A DNA stretch of 64,000 nucleotides from Asterella californica (taxonomy: Eukaryota; Streptophyta; Marchantiopsida; Marchantiales; Aytoniaceae), in contig JAYKYS010000064.1 in assembly GCA_036924285.1 (NCBI GenBank), positions 1 through 64,000 of the forward strand, in the 5' to 3' direction. The position numbers and the translations under genes were made by a program. The notes beneath the pieces were generated by a model. That model made no database searches. It had not been told where the DNA came from and saw nothing but the letters and a program-made list of their open reading frames with translations. Within the stretch, counting starts at the first letter, position 1; each line of letters begins with the position of its first letter. Shown here piece after piece: positions 49,501 through 59,482 of this stretch.

Positions 49501-51300
49501 GGTACAAATGCAGTTTGAGTGGGGTCTATCACGTGCTGGAGGGCGGGGCCGAGTCTGGTGGCCAGCGCCTTGGCCAACAGCTTGTAGTCGCTGTTGAGGA
49601 GGGTGATGGGGCGGTAGCTGTCCAGAGAGGATTGGGCGCCCTTGCCCTTGTACAGCAGGGTGATGACCCCTTGGGTCATAGAGGCCGGCAGGCTGGGGGT
49701 AAGCTGAGTTTGGAAGGAGCCCTGCAGCACTGCCAGCAGCTCTGGGCCAAGCAAGTCCCAGAAGTGAGTGTAAAACTCGTATGGCAAGCCGTCTGAGCCT
49801 GGCTTCTTGCCACGAGCTGATGCCTTCAGGGCTGAGTGCAGCTCAGCAAGAGTAATGCCCTCATCTGGGCCCTCACACCCCTGCTGTGCCTCAGGCGACA
49901 ACCGCCTGTCCACGGAAGAGAGCAGGGCCTGCTGAGCTGCCGTGTCTGTGGGAAACTGCTTGAACATGCCATTGGGGCTATCAGCTGAAAAGAAGCTGAC
50001 AATGATGGAGCCGGCTTGCTGCCTGCCAGCCTCAGTGCACAAGTCCGCCAAGGGTGAGTTCGGCTGTTGTTGTAGGTTGCTGATGATGGTGGCTTGCTGC
50101 CGCTGCCTGTGTAGGTGGTGAAAGTAGTAGGTGGACTGGTCCCCGTACTCATGCAACAAAACCCTTGCTCTGAGAGCATCTCTGGCTGCCTTCTGCTGGC
50201 GATGCTGCTGCAGATCAGCTGCTATGTGGCGTAGCTGATCAAGGGCCGGCTGGCTGGTTGGGTCTGCCAAATATGCTGCCTGGCAAGACCAGCCTGCACC
50301 CTCAAGGCTCTGAGCTGCCTGGTACGCTCAGCATAGAAGGTGGAACAATAGTTCCTAGCGACGTCTTGGATGTGTGCCTTGAGTTGGTCCCACCTGACGG
50401 CCCTGTTGACAGCTGCGCTGAGTGGGCACGCTAACATGAAGGCTTGGATCTGAGCTGTCATGAGGGTCCTGAAGGCAGGGTGTGTGATGATGCTGGGCGG
50501 CATTGCCCACACGCCTGGGCCGCGTGGGGGCGCAGCAGCTAGGGAGATTGACAGAGAGACCCCATAATGATCGGAGGGGCCTAACGTCTGAGACTGTAGC
50601 TGCGCTGACATCTGGAAGCAAGCTGTCGGTGACAAGCCATCTGTCGATCCTGGCTGAGGAAGAGCCTGAGGTGGCTGTGTGGGTGAACTCCCTTGCTTGA
50701 GGGTGCAAGTGGCGGAATGCATCCTGCAACCCCAATGCCTGCTGCAGGGGCAGCAAGCCATGCTGAAAGCCAGCCTGACGGGTGCCTGGCTGACCCCCAA
50801 TGAGGTCTTGGTCATTGGCCACACAGTTCCAGTCCCCCCCCAAGGCAAGGGGGGCACCAGCCGGCAGAGCAGGCAGCAAACTGCCCTGGAAGAAAGGTAT
50901 GCGCTCCTGCCTTTCAACGGGAGCATAGACTGATGCAACTGTAATTTGGCTGCCGCTGAGATCGCATTTGACGGCAACAAATCTGCCATTGGGGGTCTAT
51001 AGCAGCTGAGCTGGCCCCCAAAAGCAATGGGTTGGGCTTGAAAAGCAAGGCCACACCTCGACTTGCTGATGTGCCGGCAGCCCAAAAGGAGGGGCCACCC
51101 CAGGGGGCGGTTGGGCCTGCCCCCTCCCTACACCATTGTGCAGCCTCTGTCTGGTTGGCGTGGTGTGTCTCCTGCAGAGCGATCACTTGCCAAGGTCCAG
51201 ACTGTAAGGTTGCAAACAATGCCGCCCGCTTCTGCTTCCCTCTGAGGCCATTGACATTGAGGGAGAGAAGCTGTAGGGAGGGGGTGTTGGGTGGGCTCAT
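46523..51300 (-). pseudogene. Family B ORF2: APE endonuclease, reverse transcriptase, zf-RVT-like C-terminus
   Basis: The endonuclease starts MSPPNTPSLQLLSLNVNGLR, with ALQETHH, GGDWNCV, ARIDRWL and GPSDHYGV as the conserved APE blocks. The RT follows with FVPGRWIGDN, VFLDFSKAYDRL, GVQQGSPLSPLLY and HADDTSLHV (HADD in place of the usual FADD/YADD). The longest unbroken frame is 50270-47301. A C-terminal region with CxC and H-x-C motifs (CVMCGAFNAYIG, SHMFLECPVAANV) lies at 47296-46523. Frame breaks fall near 50990 (C5 where another copy has C4), near 50580, near 50270 and at about 47320 (C5 versus C4 in the copy at 61590). Together these domains nick DNA and prime cDNA synthesis at the target. 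Not functional as sequenced. Confidence 0.9.
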
Positions 51301-52975
51301 TGAGCCCCCCCAAGGGCAGCAGGGGGCACCTTCCAGTAGGGAATGACTGGAGCGTGTGCTCTGCTGGACCGCCTGGGAGCTGACTCAGGTGCCAAGGGTA
51401 GCTCTGGATCGGGGCGCTGAGGTTCCGAGATGCTGCCAGCAGCCTGTGCATCTGGGAACGGGTGAAAGGATGCATCGCCAGTCACCACCCTAATTGCCTC
51501 AATCATCAAGGATTGAAGAGGCTCTGCCAGGGCAACATGGGATGCTGTGCCATGCTGAGTGATCTGTGCCATGTGTTGAGCATGCACATGCTGAACTGCT
51601 CGCCTGGCTGTGTCCAAGGAGACATCAACATCCTCTGCCCACAATAACATGGCAGAGGTAACGGCTCCGTCAGGAAAGTGCTCCGGCACAGGTGCAGGCG
51701 AGGCTTGAGGCATGTTGGCATCCTCCAGCTCTGCTGCTGGCATTGATGCTGATGCTGATGCTGATGGCGATGCTGATGCTGATGCTGATGCTGACACTGA
51801 TGCTGATGCTGTTGCTGACGTTGATGCTGGTGTTGGTGCAGGTGTTGAAACAGGTGCAAGAAGGGGGGCATGAGAGGGGGCTATGATTGCAGCTGATACT
51901 TCCATGGGGGTTGCACTGACTGGGGAGCTGACCTGACTAGCGGGGCTGCTTGGCTCCAACTGCATGGGCTCAGGCATAGAATGTCCCAACCCAGCCCTTC
52001 CCTGTTGACCCCCCAGGTCAGAGACAGGGTCCAAGGGGGCGGGTCAATGCTACCCTGCCTTGAGACCCAAGGGCCCGCCATCTGCTGCCATTGCCGGGCA
52101 AAAGGTTGTTTGCAGCGATTGGAGCTGTTCTTGACGCTGACCAGATGGTTGGGAAGCTGCCTTCTTAGCCCTGGCTTTTTGTTGCTGTCTGCGCCTGTGC
52201 CGCGGTGACTGCAATATGGCTTGCTGCTGCGCCTGCGGCTGTGTCTGAGCCCTTTGCCGATACAGGTGTGCTTTGGCAAGGAGGCTGGGCTGGACTGACA
52301 CAGAGACCTGTTGCCCAAAACAAGTGAAGGCAGCAGGGAGCTGGCTCAACTTTGCATCTTGCACCGGTGCTCTGAGTTCTGCGATGCAAACGTCTGAGCG
52401 GCACCAAGCCGGAGTGACAGCAGCAATGTCACCAGAGACATCACCCCCATACTCAGAGACAACTGAGTATTCAGGCCCAAATTGAAAGTGTTTTCAGCAG
52501 GCATGCCATTAATCCATGGACGTTCACACCGCCGGGGACATTGTGCAGGCGTACCACTGTCACCTCTGGCAATTGCTTGGCTGCTACTGTGCTGACGGGC
52601 AAGCTGACTGGCGCTGCTGCTCCAAGCATGGTCACTTGAATGGTACCGGTCGAGGCCAGCTGCTGCCTGTGCTGTGCTGAGGCGTCCTTGAAGGACAGGT
52701 GAACTTCTGCGTTGTGCTGGCCGCTGCGCACTGGGGCCCAACCAACCACATGGCCATGCAACTGAGGGTGCTGATACATTGCAGCAATGGCCTGATTGAC
52801 CAAGCTGTTATTCATGTGCTTTGCTGCTGCTGAGGTTTGCCGCCTGCATCAAGGACTCTAGCTTGACTGCCAACTGAGGTCGCTTGAAAACCAGCAGCTG
52901 ATTTGGTTTGGGACCCAGCAACGGCTTGTCATACAAGCCAGCAAGAACTGCTGACAGGTCAGGACACCTCCTCAT
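51297..52975 (-). pseudogene. Family B ORF1 (gag-like nucleic-acid-binding protein)
   Basis: Segments in order: MRRCPDLSAVLAGLYDKPLL (from 52975), NNSLVNQAIAAMYQHPQLHG to GGVNVHGLMACLLK (52815-52471), KLSQLPAAFTCFGQQVSVSV with basic Arg/Gln/Lys clusters (52364-52050), and an Ala/Ser/Pro-rich C-terminal half (52034-51297) with a (GATGCT)n-encoded Ser-Ala repeat, ending APRRSSRAHAPVIPYWKVPP. These segments are in different frames, separated by single-base shifts. The stop TGA overlaps the ORF2 ATG as ATGA at 51300-51297. Likely an RNA-binding RNP protein; the fold assignment is inference. Confidence 0.7.
51735..51845. repeat. Hexanucleotide (GATGCT)n repeat in ORF1-B
   Basis: About 14 units with a few substitutions. 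On the minus strand they encode alternating Ser-Ala within the ORF1-B linker. Confidence 0.85.
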
Positions 52976-53655
52976 TGGCAGTGCTGTGCAGGGAGCTGGA
53001 AACTGATGCTGAGGTTGCGCTGTGGCTGTTGCTGCTGCAGCTGTCGCTGCTGCTGTTGTTGTAACTTCGTTGTTGGGCTGAGCCAGAACACACTGCAGAC
53101 AGCTTAACTACCCTGAGCTATACAATGGAGTTCCATTTGTAGCTGGGGGTGTCTGCAGGTAACATCTGCTGGGCGTATGCAATGCAGCAACTTGACTACC
53201 ACTAGCAAGACAATGGAGCTCCACGCCCACTTCTATGCCTGCCGGGGTGCTGCATTGCACCAATGCTGTGTTGATGCTGAGATGGTGCTGAAGCTGACGC
53301 TGTGGCTGACGCTGGCGCTGGACACTGTAGAGGCACTGTGCACACTAGGCTTGGTTGCAAGGGTTTTTTGGCGAAACGACGTCTTGAAAGGCCGCAAAGG
53401 GGCACGTCACTGGCAACGCAGAGATGTCGCAACAGTATTACGGGAAAAGCTGGAAATTGAACGAACTTTGCGAACGCGCTGCTGCAACAGATCCCTGTCG
53501 GACACGACTTCCGCAATACGCAACGTTAGCATGCGCAAGCGGTCTCATTGGATAGATAATTGCGCTGGCATCACACCGATGTAAAGCTCAACGCAAACGA
53601 GCGACTGACGCCAAAGTTACGCCAAAAAGCGCAGAAGCAAAGCAAATATGATGTA
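52976..53655 (-). other. Family B 5' region
   Basis: Non-coding as far as I can tell, although the part next to ORF1 (CAG-rich, Gln-coding on the minus strand near 53010-53060) may encode its N-terminus. A second copy of 52885-53370 occurs in rearranged form at 56345-56850. It is the expected place for an internal promoter. Confidence 0.5.
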
Positions 53656-54216
53656 CCCGGAGGACTCAGTATCTGACACAGACTCAGGGCCCCTTCTCTT
53701 GCCAGCTAATGGAGAAGCAGCATCAGGCATCTCAGCACGGCATGAGGAAGCAGCAGGCAAAGGAGTCCCCAGACCCCCAGGAGCTGAGCATGGGGCAGGG
53801 TTGAGCCGAGCCAACGCAGCTGGAGGCCTCACGATTATGGGCAACATGAAGCTCCCAGGAAGAGGAAAGATTGCCTCTAGCAATGGCTCATCATCAGGCA
53901 CAGCCCCTTGTTGCTCTCCAGCAGGCTGGGATCCAGCAAGCTCTGGCTGTGTAGGCTGCGATAGAGCTGCCTGCTGTTGCTGCCCAGACGGTTGCTTGCT
54001 TGCTTGACGCTTCACTTTTTTGGCTTTTCTGCGTGCTTGCTTGCCTGAGGTATCAGCATCTCTGGCCTTGCGTTGCTCGTGCTTGTTGTGCAAGCTGCGA
54101 GAGACTGAGATGCTGACTGAGGTACCCTGAAAGTGAATGGATCTGGGTAGCTTGCGCAAAGAAGGGTCTGAAGCTGGCGCCGCCACTTTGGCCACTGTCA
54201 CATCAGATCTGCCATG
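53656..54216 (-). pseudogene. Family A ORF1, central part
   Basis: Encodes GRSDVTVAKVAAPASDPSLR, SVSISVSRSLHNKHEQRK, a Lys/Arg-rich stretch (KQARRKAKKVKRQASKQ), Gln/Pro-rich DNA and VPDDEPLLEAIFPLPGSF. The pattern DV-(A)-x-L/V-x-AP..., QLP/KLP, (Q)VSVSV parallels ORF1-B, so the two ORF1 proteins appear homologous. The 5' part is missing because of truncation at 54216. Confidence 0.75.
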
Positions 54217-54225
54217 TGATACGTG

Positions 54226-55117
54226 TTGAGTACACTTGTGGACACCGGTGTGCGTAAGCACAAAGGTTGAATAGTTTTTGTTTTGTGGGAGAGCTATTCA
54301 TCACACAGTTGCAATGAAAGAGTGCGTAGGCACAAAGAGTGAATGTGTAGACATCGGAAGTTTTTTGTTTTTTTGGGGGGGGGGGGAATAGTTGCCTATT
54401 CCTCTCAAGCAAAAGAGCCTTCAGGACATCAGACGACCTCTGACTCTGGCATACCACTGACTTTCCTTGTTCACATACGGCTTGTTACGAGGCCTTAGCG
54501 TGACGGTCTATGATGCGTACGATTTTTGCGGTCGATTTGTTTGACTTTGCCGTATGTACTTTTATGCCTTCAAATTTTTTGTAGTATGTTCAGTGGACCT
54601 GACAATTGGCCATGTTGTGTTTGGGGGAAATGAACGAGCTCGGCGGGGTAAGTAGCTGCCTTGTTTGCTGCTTGCTTTGCTTGATGTGATAGTCTTGCGT
54701 CTACCTGTTGCAAAGTTGTGAGGGTAGCCTGCAGATTTTTTTTCTTTTTTGGGGTGGGGGAGCTATTCTTTACAAAGATGCGAAAAACCCATGAAATAAA
54801 CCACAAACGGTTTTTTCCCCCAAGCGTTGGAATGCTCTTTGAGCATGCTGCCACTTGTAGGCCCCCCCAAAAAAACAGCTGCAGGCTACCCTCACAACGT
54901 TGGGACGGGTTTTTCTTTTTCTTGTTTTCTTTTTGGGTGGGAGAGCTATTCACTACATGCATGCAGTGAAAGAGGCCACAAGTGTTCAAACGTAAAGGCC
55001 ATCCACAACAATGCAGGTTGTGAGAGTAGCCTGCAGCTTTTGTTGTGGATGGCCCTAATATTTGAAGACTTGTGGTGAATAGCTCCCCCACCCAAAACAA
55101 AAAAAATAAAAAAATAA
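54226..55117. mobile_element. Patchwork of family C and B tails in both orientations
   Basis: After the displaced AFG2 3' flank (54226-54275) come short tails. A minus-strand C-like tail near 54277-54362. A minus-strand B tail at about 54363-54440 (interrupted T/G run then AATAGTTGCCTATTCC). A plus-strand C segment at about 54630-54738. Minus-strand C tails near 54738-54890 and 54905-55015. A plus-strand C tail ending in an A-rich run at about 55015-55112. C tails are recognised by GAATAGCTCTCCCACCC next to A runs. Alternating orientation creates inverted repeats such as GTTGTGAGGGTAGCCTGCAG and its complement. Exact junctions are approximate. Confidence 0.65.
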
Positions 55118-55230
55118 CATGGCACAGATCACTCAGCATGGCACAGCATCCCATGTTGCTCTGGCAGAGCCTGTTCAATCTTTAATGATTGAGGCCATTA
55201 GGGTGGTGACTGGCGATGCATCTTTTCTTT

Positions 55231-55446
55231 TTTTTATTTTTTTTGGGTGGGAGACCTATTTATTACAAGCATGCAATGAAAGAAACCACAAGTGAAATGT
55301 AAAGGCCATCCACAACAAAAGCTGCAGGCTACCCTCACAATTTGCATGTAGGCAAACACTAAAGTTTGCATAGAGTCAGCTTGTCAGGCAAAACAAGCAG
55401 CAAACAAGGCAGTTGTTCACCAGCCAAGAGCCGAGCCTGTTCCTTG
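55231..55446 (-). mobile_element. Family C tail inserted in family B ORF1
   Basis: 216 bp, minus strand, starting with an interrupted T run and GGGTGGGAGACCTATTTATT. It is flanked by GCATCTTTTCTTT at 55218-55230 and 55447-55459. The host reads through from GGCGATGCATC to CGTTCCCAGATGCAC, as in the 8-kb B copy. Confidence 0.85.
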
Positions 55447-55715
55447 CATCTTTTCTTTCGTTCCCAGATGCACAGGCTGCTAGCAACATCTCAGAACCTC
55501 AACGCCCCAGTCCAGAGCTACCCTTGGCATCTGAGTCAGCTCCCAGGCGGTCCAGCAGAGCACACGCGCCAGTCATTCCCTACTGGAAGGTGCCCCCTGC
55601 TGCCCCTGGGGGGCTCAATGAGCCCACCCAACACCTCCTCCCTGCAGCTTCTCTCCCTCAATGTCAATGGCCTCTGAGGGAAGCAGAAGCGGGCGGCAAC
55701 CTTTTTTTGCAACCT

Positions 55716-56116
55716 CTTTTTTTTTTTTATTGTTTGTTGGGTGGGAGAGCTATTCATTACAAGCATGCAATGAAAGAAACCACAAGTGAAATGTAAAGGC
55801 CATCCACAACAAAAGCTGCAGGCTACCCTCACAACTTGCATGTAGGCAAACACTAAAGATTGCATAGAGTCAGCTTGTCAGGCAAAACAAGCAGCAAACA
55901 GGGCAGTTGTTCACCAGCCAAGAGCCGAGCTCGTTGCTTTTCACCAAACAAAGAATCACCAATGTTTAGATCAACCCAAGTAGCTGCTAACAGTGATGGC
56001 AGTTTGCTCCAAGAGCGTACAGTAAAAAGGCAAGGTAGCAAGCGGGAAGCCCAATGCCAAGCCTTACCTTAACACTATTCTGCCTAGTACTGAAGAACTG
56101 ATGTCACTATGAGTTA
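55716..56116 (-). mobile_element. Family C tail inserted in family B ORF2
   Basis: About 400 bp, minus strand, same 3' end as the previous copy but extending further 5'. It is flanked by TTTGCAACCT at 55706-55715 and 56117-56126. The uninterrupted B sequence at the matching place is GTTTGCAACCTTACAG. Confidence 0.85.
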
Positions 56117-56300
56117 TTTGCAACCTTACAGTTACACTCGGGAAGTGATGGCTCTGCAAGAGACACACCACGCCAACCAGACAGAGGCTGCACAATGGTG
56201 TAGGGAGGGGGCAGGCCCGAACGCCCGCTGGGATGGCCCCTCCTTTTGGGCTGCCAACACGTCAGCAACTCGCGGTGTGGCCCTGCTTTTTTTTGTTTTT

Positions 56301-57246
56301 TTTTTTGGGTTACAGGATAGTTGCCTATTCCTTTCAAGCAAAAGGCCGCTTGAAAACCAGCAGCCGATTTGGTTTGAGATCCAGCAACGGCTTGTCATAC
56401 AAGCCAGCAGAAACTGCTGACAGGTCAGGACACCTCCTCATTGGCAGTGCTGTGCAATGAGCTGGAAACTGATGCTGATGTTGCCGCTGTGGCTGTTGCT
56501 GCAGCTGTCGCTGCTGCTGTTGTTGTAACTTCGTTGTCGGGCTGAGCCAGTACACACTGCAGACAGCTTAACTACCCTGAGCTATACAATGGATTTCCAT
56601 TTGTAGCTGGGGTGTCTGCAGGTGACATCTGCTGGGCGTATGCAATGCAACAACTTGACTACCACTAGCAAGACAATTGAGCTCCACGCCCACTTCTATG
56701 CCTGTCAAGGTGCTGCATTGCACCAATGCTGTGTTGATGCTGAGATGGTGCTGAAGCTGACGCTGTGGCTGACGCTGGCGCTGACGCTGACACTGTAGAG
56801 ACACTGTGCACCCAGACCCCTTGGTTGCAAGGTTTTTTGGGGCTGTTGTCAACATGAGGGGCTGATCATGGGGTGTGAGGGGTCTGAAAGCTGTGCTGTC
56901 ACTGGCGCTGCCTGTAGCTGAGCTGTCTAGGGGCACTGAAAACTGGCGATTGAAAAATCATCGCTCATTGAGGATGTCCTCAGCTGGCATGGCATTGACT
57001 GGCAGCAGGCGATGGGGTTGCAAGGCTCTGAAGGCTGCGACATTTCCTGTGAGCCTGGCTGGCAATTGCAGGGAGGTGATACTGACTGTGCTGAAGAGGA
57101 TGGCGGCCCCATACGCCAATGCACGAGCAAGTGGAGCTTTGAATAGGTGGTGCAGCTGGAACACCTTCCATGCCGAGCGCTCAGGCTCCAGCAAGCGAGA
57201 CACCACCTTGGCCTGGAGGGCCTGGATTTGTGTAGGCACGTCCACA
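56301..57246 (-). mobile_element. Rearranged family B copy
   Basis: Starts with a T-rich run and the last 40 bases of the B 3' end, then joins directly to sequence matching 52885-53370 (ORF1 start and 5' region), then to sequence matching 48083-48500 (reverse transcriptase). In element sense the order is RT part, 5' part, 3' end, which no simple truncation gives. It lies in the plus-strand B endonuclease fragment. Confidence 0.7.
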
Positions 57247-57450
57247 AGCCCCACCCATTGCTTTCGAGGGCCACCTCAACTGCTGTAGACCCCGATGGCA
57301 GATTTGTTGCTGTCAAATGCGATTTTATCTTGGGCGTCCGTGCGTCAAAATGGGCAAGCTTGTTCTTGTTCTTCTTGCCTTAAGCTCAGCTTGCCAATGA
57401 GCCTAGCATCGTCGTGTTCTGTTGCGCGCCGCGAAAGTTGGTCGTAAACA

Positions 57451-57865
57451 TGTCGTTCAGACAAGTTCCGTCTCGGCGTCAGCGCAGCTTCAAGCTTCGC
57501 CAGCGCAGAGACCGCACCTTCTTCGAGGCAATGGAAGGCTGTGCGGGGCACGAGCGGCTTTCAGTCCGCTCAACGTTCACCTACAGTCCACCTGTTGTGG
57601 CAGTTCGCTTTGGGCACCTTTACAAGGACGGCACAGACCGGCAAGGCATCGAGGGTCTCGTCTGGAAGTCCATTGTCACCCAGCTACCACGTCAGCTCAT
57701 TGCTATGGACCCGCAGAGGCTCGGCACTCCAACAGCTGCCTACGATCTGCACTTCCAGGAGCAGTTTCTGCAGCAAAAGCATGAGCTGTCAGGCCGATCT
57801 CAGGTTCGTCTGGTGTCCTGAAGGCTCTTTTGCTTGAAAGGAATAGGCAACTATCCTGTAACCCA

Positions 57866-57896
<31 letters not shown>

Positions 57897-58876
57897 GTCA
57901 GGCCGGGGCTTTTTGACAGTGGAGTACCTGGGGCAAGCGGGAGCAACTTCCAGCCAGCACGAAAGGCAGTCAGATCTCCCCTCGCTACGCAGAGGTCGTA
58001 GTGAAGCAGCTCGACCCTAGATGGGCTCGCAAAGGCGTCAGAGCAGCTCTCCTCAAGGCAGCAGGGTACGGCGCAGATGTAGCAGTCCAGACGGAGTTTG
58101 TTGGGGACCTTCCAGCACACCTTTCTTGTTGGTCTACTCATCTTGGCAGATCCGATGTGACACTGGCCAAAGTGGCAGCACCGGCTTCAGACTCTCCTTT
58201 GCGCAAGCTACCCAGATCCATTCAGTTTCAGGGTACCTCAGTCAGCATCTCAGTCTCTCGCAGCTTACAGAACAAGCACGAGCAACGCAAGGCCAGAGAT
58301 GCTAATACCTCAGGCCAGCAAGCACGCAGAAAAGCCAAAAAGGTGAAGCGTCAAGCAAGCTAGCACCGTCTGGGCAGCAACACCAGGCAGCTCCGTTGCA
58401 GCCTACGCAGCCAGAGCTTGCTGGGACCCAGCCTCTGGAGATCAACGTGGGCTGTGCCTGATGATGAGCCATTGCTAGAGGCAATCTTTCCTCTTCCTGG
58501 GAGCTTCAAGGGGCCCATAATCATGGGGCCTCCAGCTTGCGTTGGCTCGGCTCAACCCTGCCCCAAGCTCAGCTCCTGGGGTCTGGGGCTTCCTTTGCCT
58601 GTTGCTTCCTCATCCCGTGCTGAGATGCCTGATGCTGCTTCTCCATTAGCTGGCAAGAGAAGGGGGCCCTGAGTCTGTGTCAGATACTGAGTCCTCCGGG
58701 GTGTCTCCATCTGCTGATAGTTTGGCCATAGTGCCGTTCACACCCGAGATTTCTGATGCACCTACCTTGCGGCGGAGCTCACGCGAACACAAGAAGCCTA
58801 GACCGTATTATGCAGGATCACAGACTGAGCCTCCAGACAAGCCCTCTACTAGCAAAGGCCTGCAACGGGGCTTTTG
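57451..58876 (+). pseudogene. Family A ORF1 (gag-like)
   Basis: Starts MSFRQVPSRRQRSFKLRQRR and continues VRSTFTYSPPVVAVRFGH to FQEQFLQQKHELSG, where a B tail interrupts it at 57797-57892. After it: VVVKQLDPRWARKGVRAALL, KAAGYGADVAVQTEF, LRKLPRSIQFQGTSVSISV, a Lys/Arg-rich stretch, then AGKRRGP and the C-terminus PTLRRSSREHKKPRPYYAG to KGLQRGF and TGA. Frame changes occur near 57960, 58360 and 58665. At the last, one extra G relative to the minus-strand A copy creates a TGA. The VKQLDP..ARKGVRAALLKAAG stretch resembles an RRM-like core; this is inference. Confidence 0.75.
57797..57892 (+). mobile_element. Very short family B tail (68 bp plus poly(A))
   Basis: Begins ATCTCAGGTTCGTCTGG, ends CCTGTAACCC with 29 A. 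It is flanked by AGCTGTCAGGCCG at 57784-57796 and 57893-57905. It interrupts ORF1-A. Confidence 0.92.
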
Positions 58877-58932
58877 AAGTGATTGATCAGTGCCTGCTTC
58901 ACATTCTTTCCAATGACTGGCCAACTGTAGGC

Positions 58933-59482
58933 TTTTTTTTTTTTTTTTTTGGGTTACAGGATAGTTGCCTATTCCTTTCAAGCAAAAGAGCCTTCAGGAC
59001 ACCAGACGAACCTGAGATATGCAGGAACAACGCCTAATTCGGGTGCAACAGGCGCTCAGTCCACTGCGAAAATTCCCCGTATGGGGCTGGCAAAGCGTTC
59101 TGAGTCCATGACGACCAGCCAACAACAGCTGGTCGTGTCATGACCTCGGTAATGATGTGTCACGGAAGAAGCAACAAGAGCACAGTGTGCCCTTGCACCA
59201 GCAAATGCAACATCGCAACTGAAAAGGCAACCTGGCCGGCTAAATTGCCGTGCCAAGCAAAGGAAATGTTGAACACAATCCCAAGAGTATGATGGCCAAT
59301 GTCTAGGAGTACTGGGCAGACATGGCAATGCTAAGTGAGCTTCGCTGCGAGCAGCACATTGCCGGATCCAACTGACGTCCAGAAAGCAACCGGAAGGAAC
59401 AAGACATCAGCACACCACCCGCAGGACTGTTCACATTGCATGACAAGCCTGCAAGCCTCCCACACGCCGGTGAGGGCCAACC
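58933..59482 (-). mobile_element. Truncated family B tail in the family A 3' UTR
   Basis: A T run of 18 then GGGTTACAGGATAGTTGCC and about 530 bp of B 3' UTR including the hairpin. Short flanking repeat GTAGGCTT (58928-58935 and 59483-59490). Confidence 0.8.

Larger units (their letters stand above)
45624..53655 (-). mobile_element. Family B LINE, 8.0-kb copy, apparently near full length
   Basis: The 3' end is a 20-base T run (45623-45642) preceded in element sense by GCAACTATCCTGTAACCC. It is flanked by a perfect 55-bp direct repeat of host (family A ORF1) sequence, 45569-45623 and 53656-53710. Order in element sense: about 0.7 kb 5' region, ORF1, ORF2 (APE endonuclease, reverse transcriptase, C-terminal zf-RVT-like region), about 0.9 kb 3' UTR with a hairpin. 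This is the plan of L1/Zepp-type algal LINEs. Several single-base frame breaks make this copy inactive as written. Zepp kinship is inferred from lineage and nesting. Confidence 0.92.
44636..54216 (-). mobile_element. Family A retroelement (ORF1-only), interrupted by two family B insertions
   Basis: The minus-strand 3' end is marked by a T-rich run at 44636-44657 followed by the reverse complement of CATTAATGTAATAAATATCTC. The 3' flank TGATACGTG (44627-44635) is repeated at 54217-54225, a 9-bp target-site duplication. The 5' end is truncated inside ORF1. Element sequence is 44636-45019, 45251-45623 and 53711-54216; the rest is later B insertions. It landed 31 bp after the AFG2 stop codon, antisense to that gene. 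Confidence 0.85.
55118..57314 (+). mobile_element. Family B fragment (ORF1 end and endonuclease), split by three insertions
   Basis: Colinear plus-strand B sequence survives at 55118-55230, 55447-55715, 56117-56300 and 57247-57314. It covers the ORF1 C-terminus (APRRSSRAHAPVIPYWKVPP), the ORF2 start (SPPNTSSLQLLSLNVNGL), the endonuclease ALQETHH block and GRFVAVKCD. It is interrupted by two family C tails and a rearranged family B piece. At 57285 it has GACCCCGATGGC, keeping frame where the 8-kb copy does not. Confidence 0.75.

Noticed and set aside
53177..53584. Plus-strand open frame of 135 codons as a gene.
   Set aside because: It is antisense to the 5' region of family B, has no family signature, and the matching copy at 56640-56830 does not keep the frame.
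57247..57330. 5' inversion (twin priming) of a family B copy.
   Set aside because: The plus-strand piece at 57247 continues the host B fragment that ends at 56300 (endonuclease region). It is nesting, not inversion.
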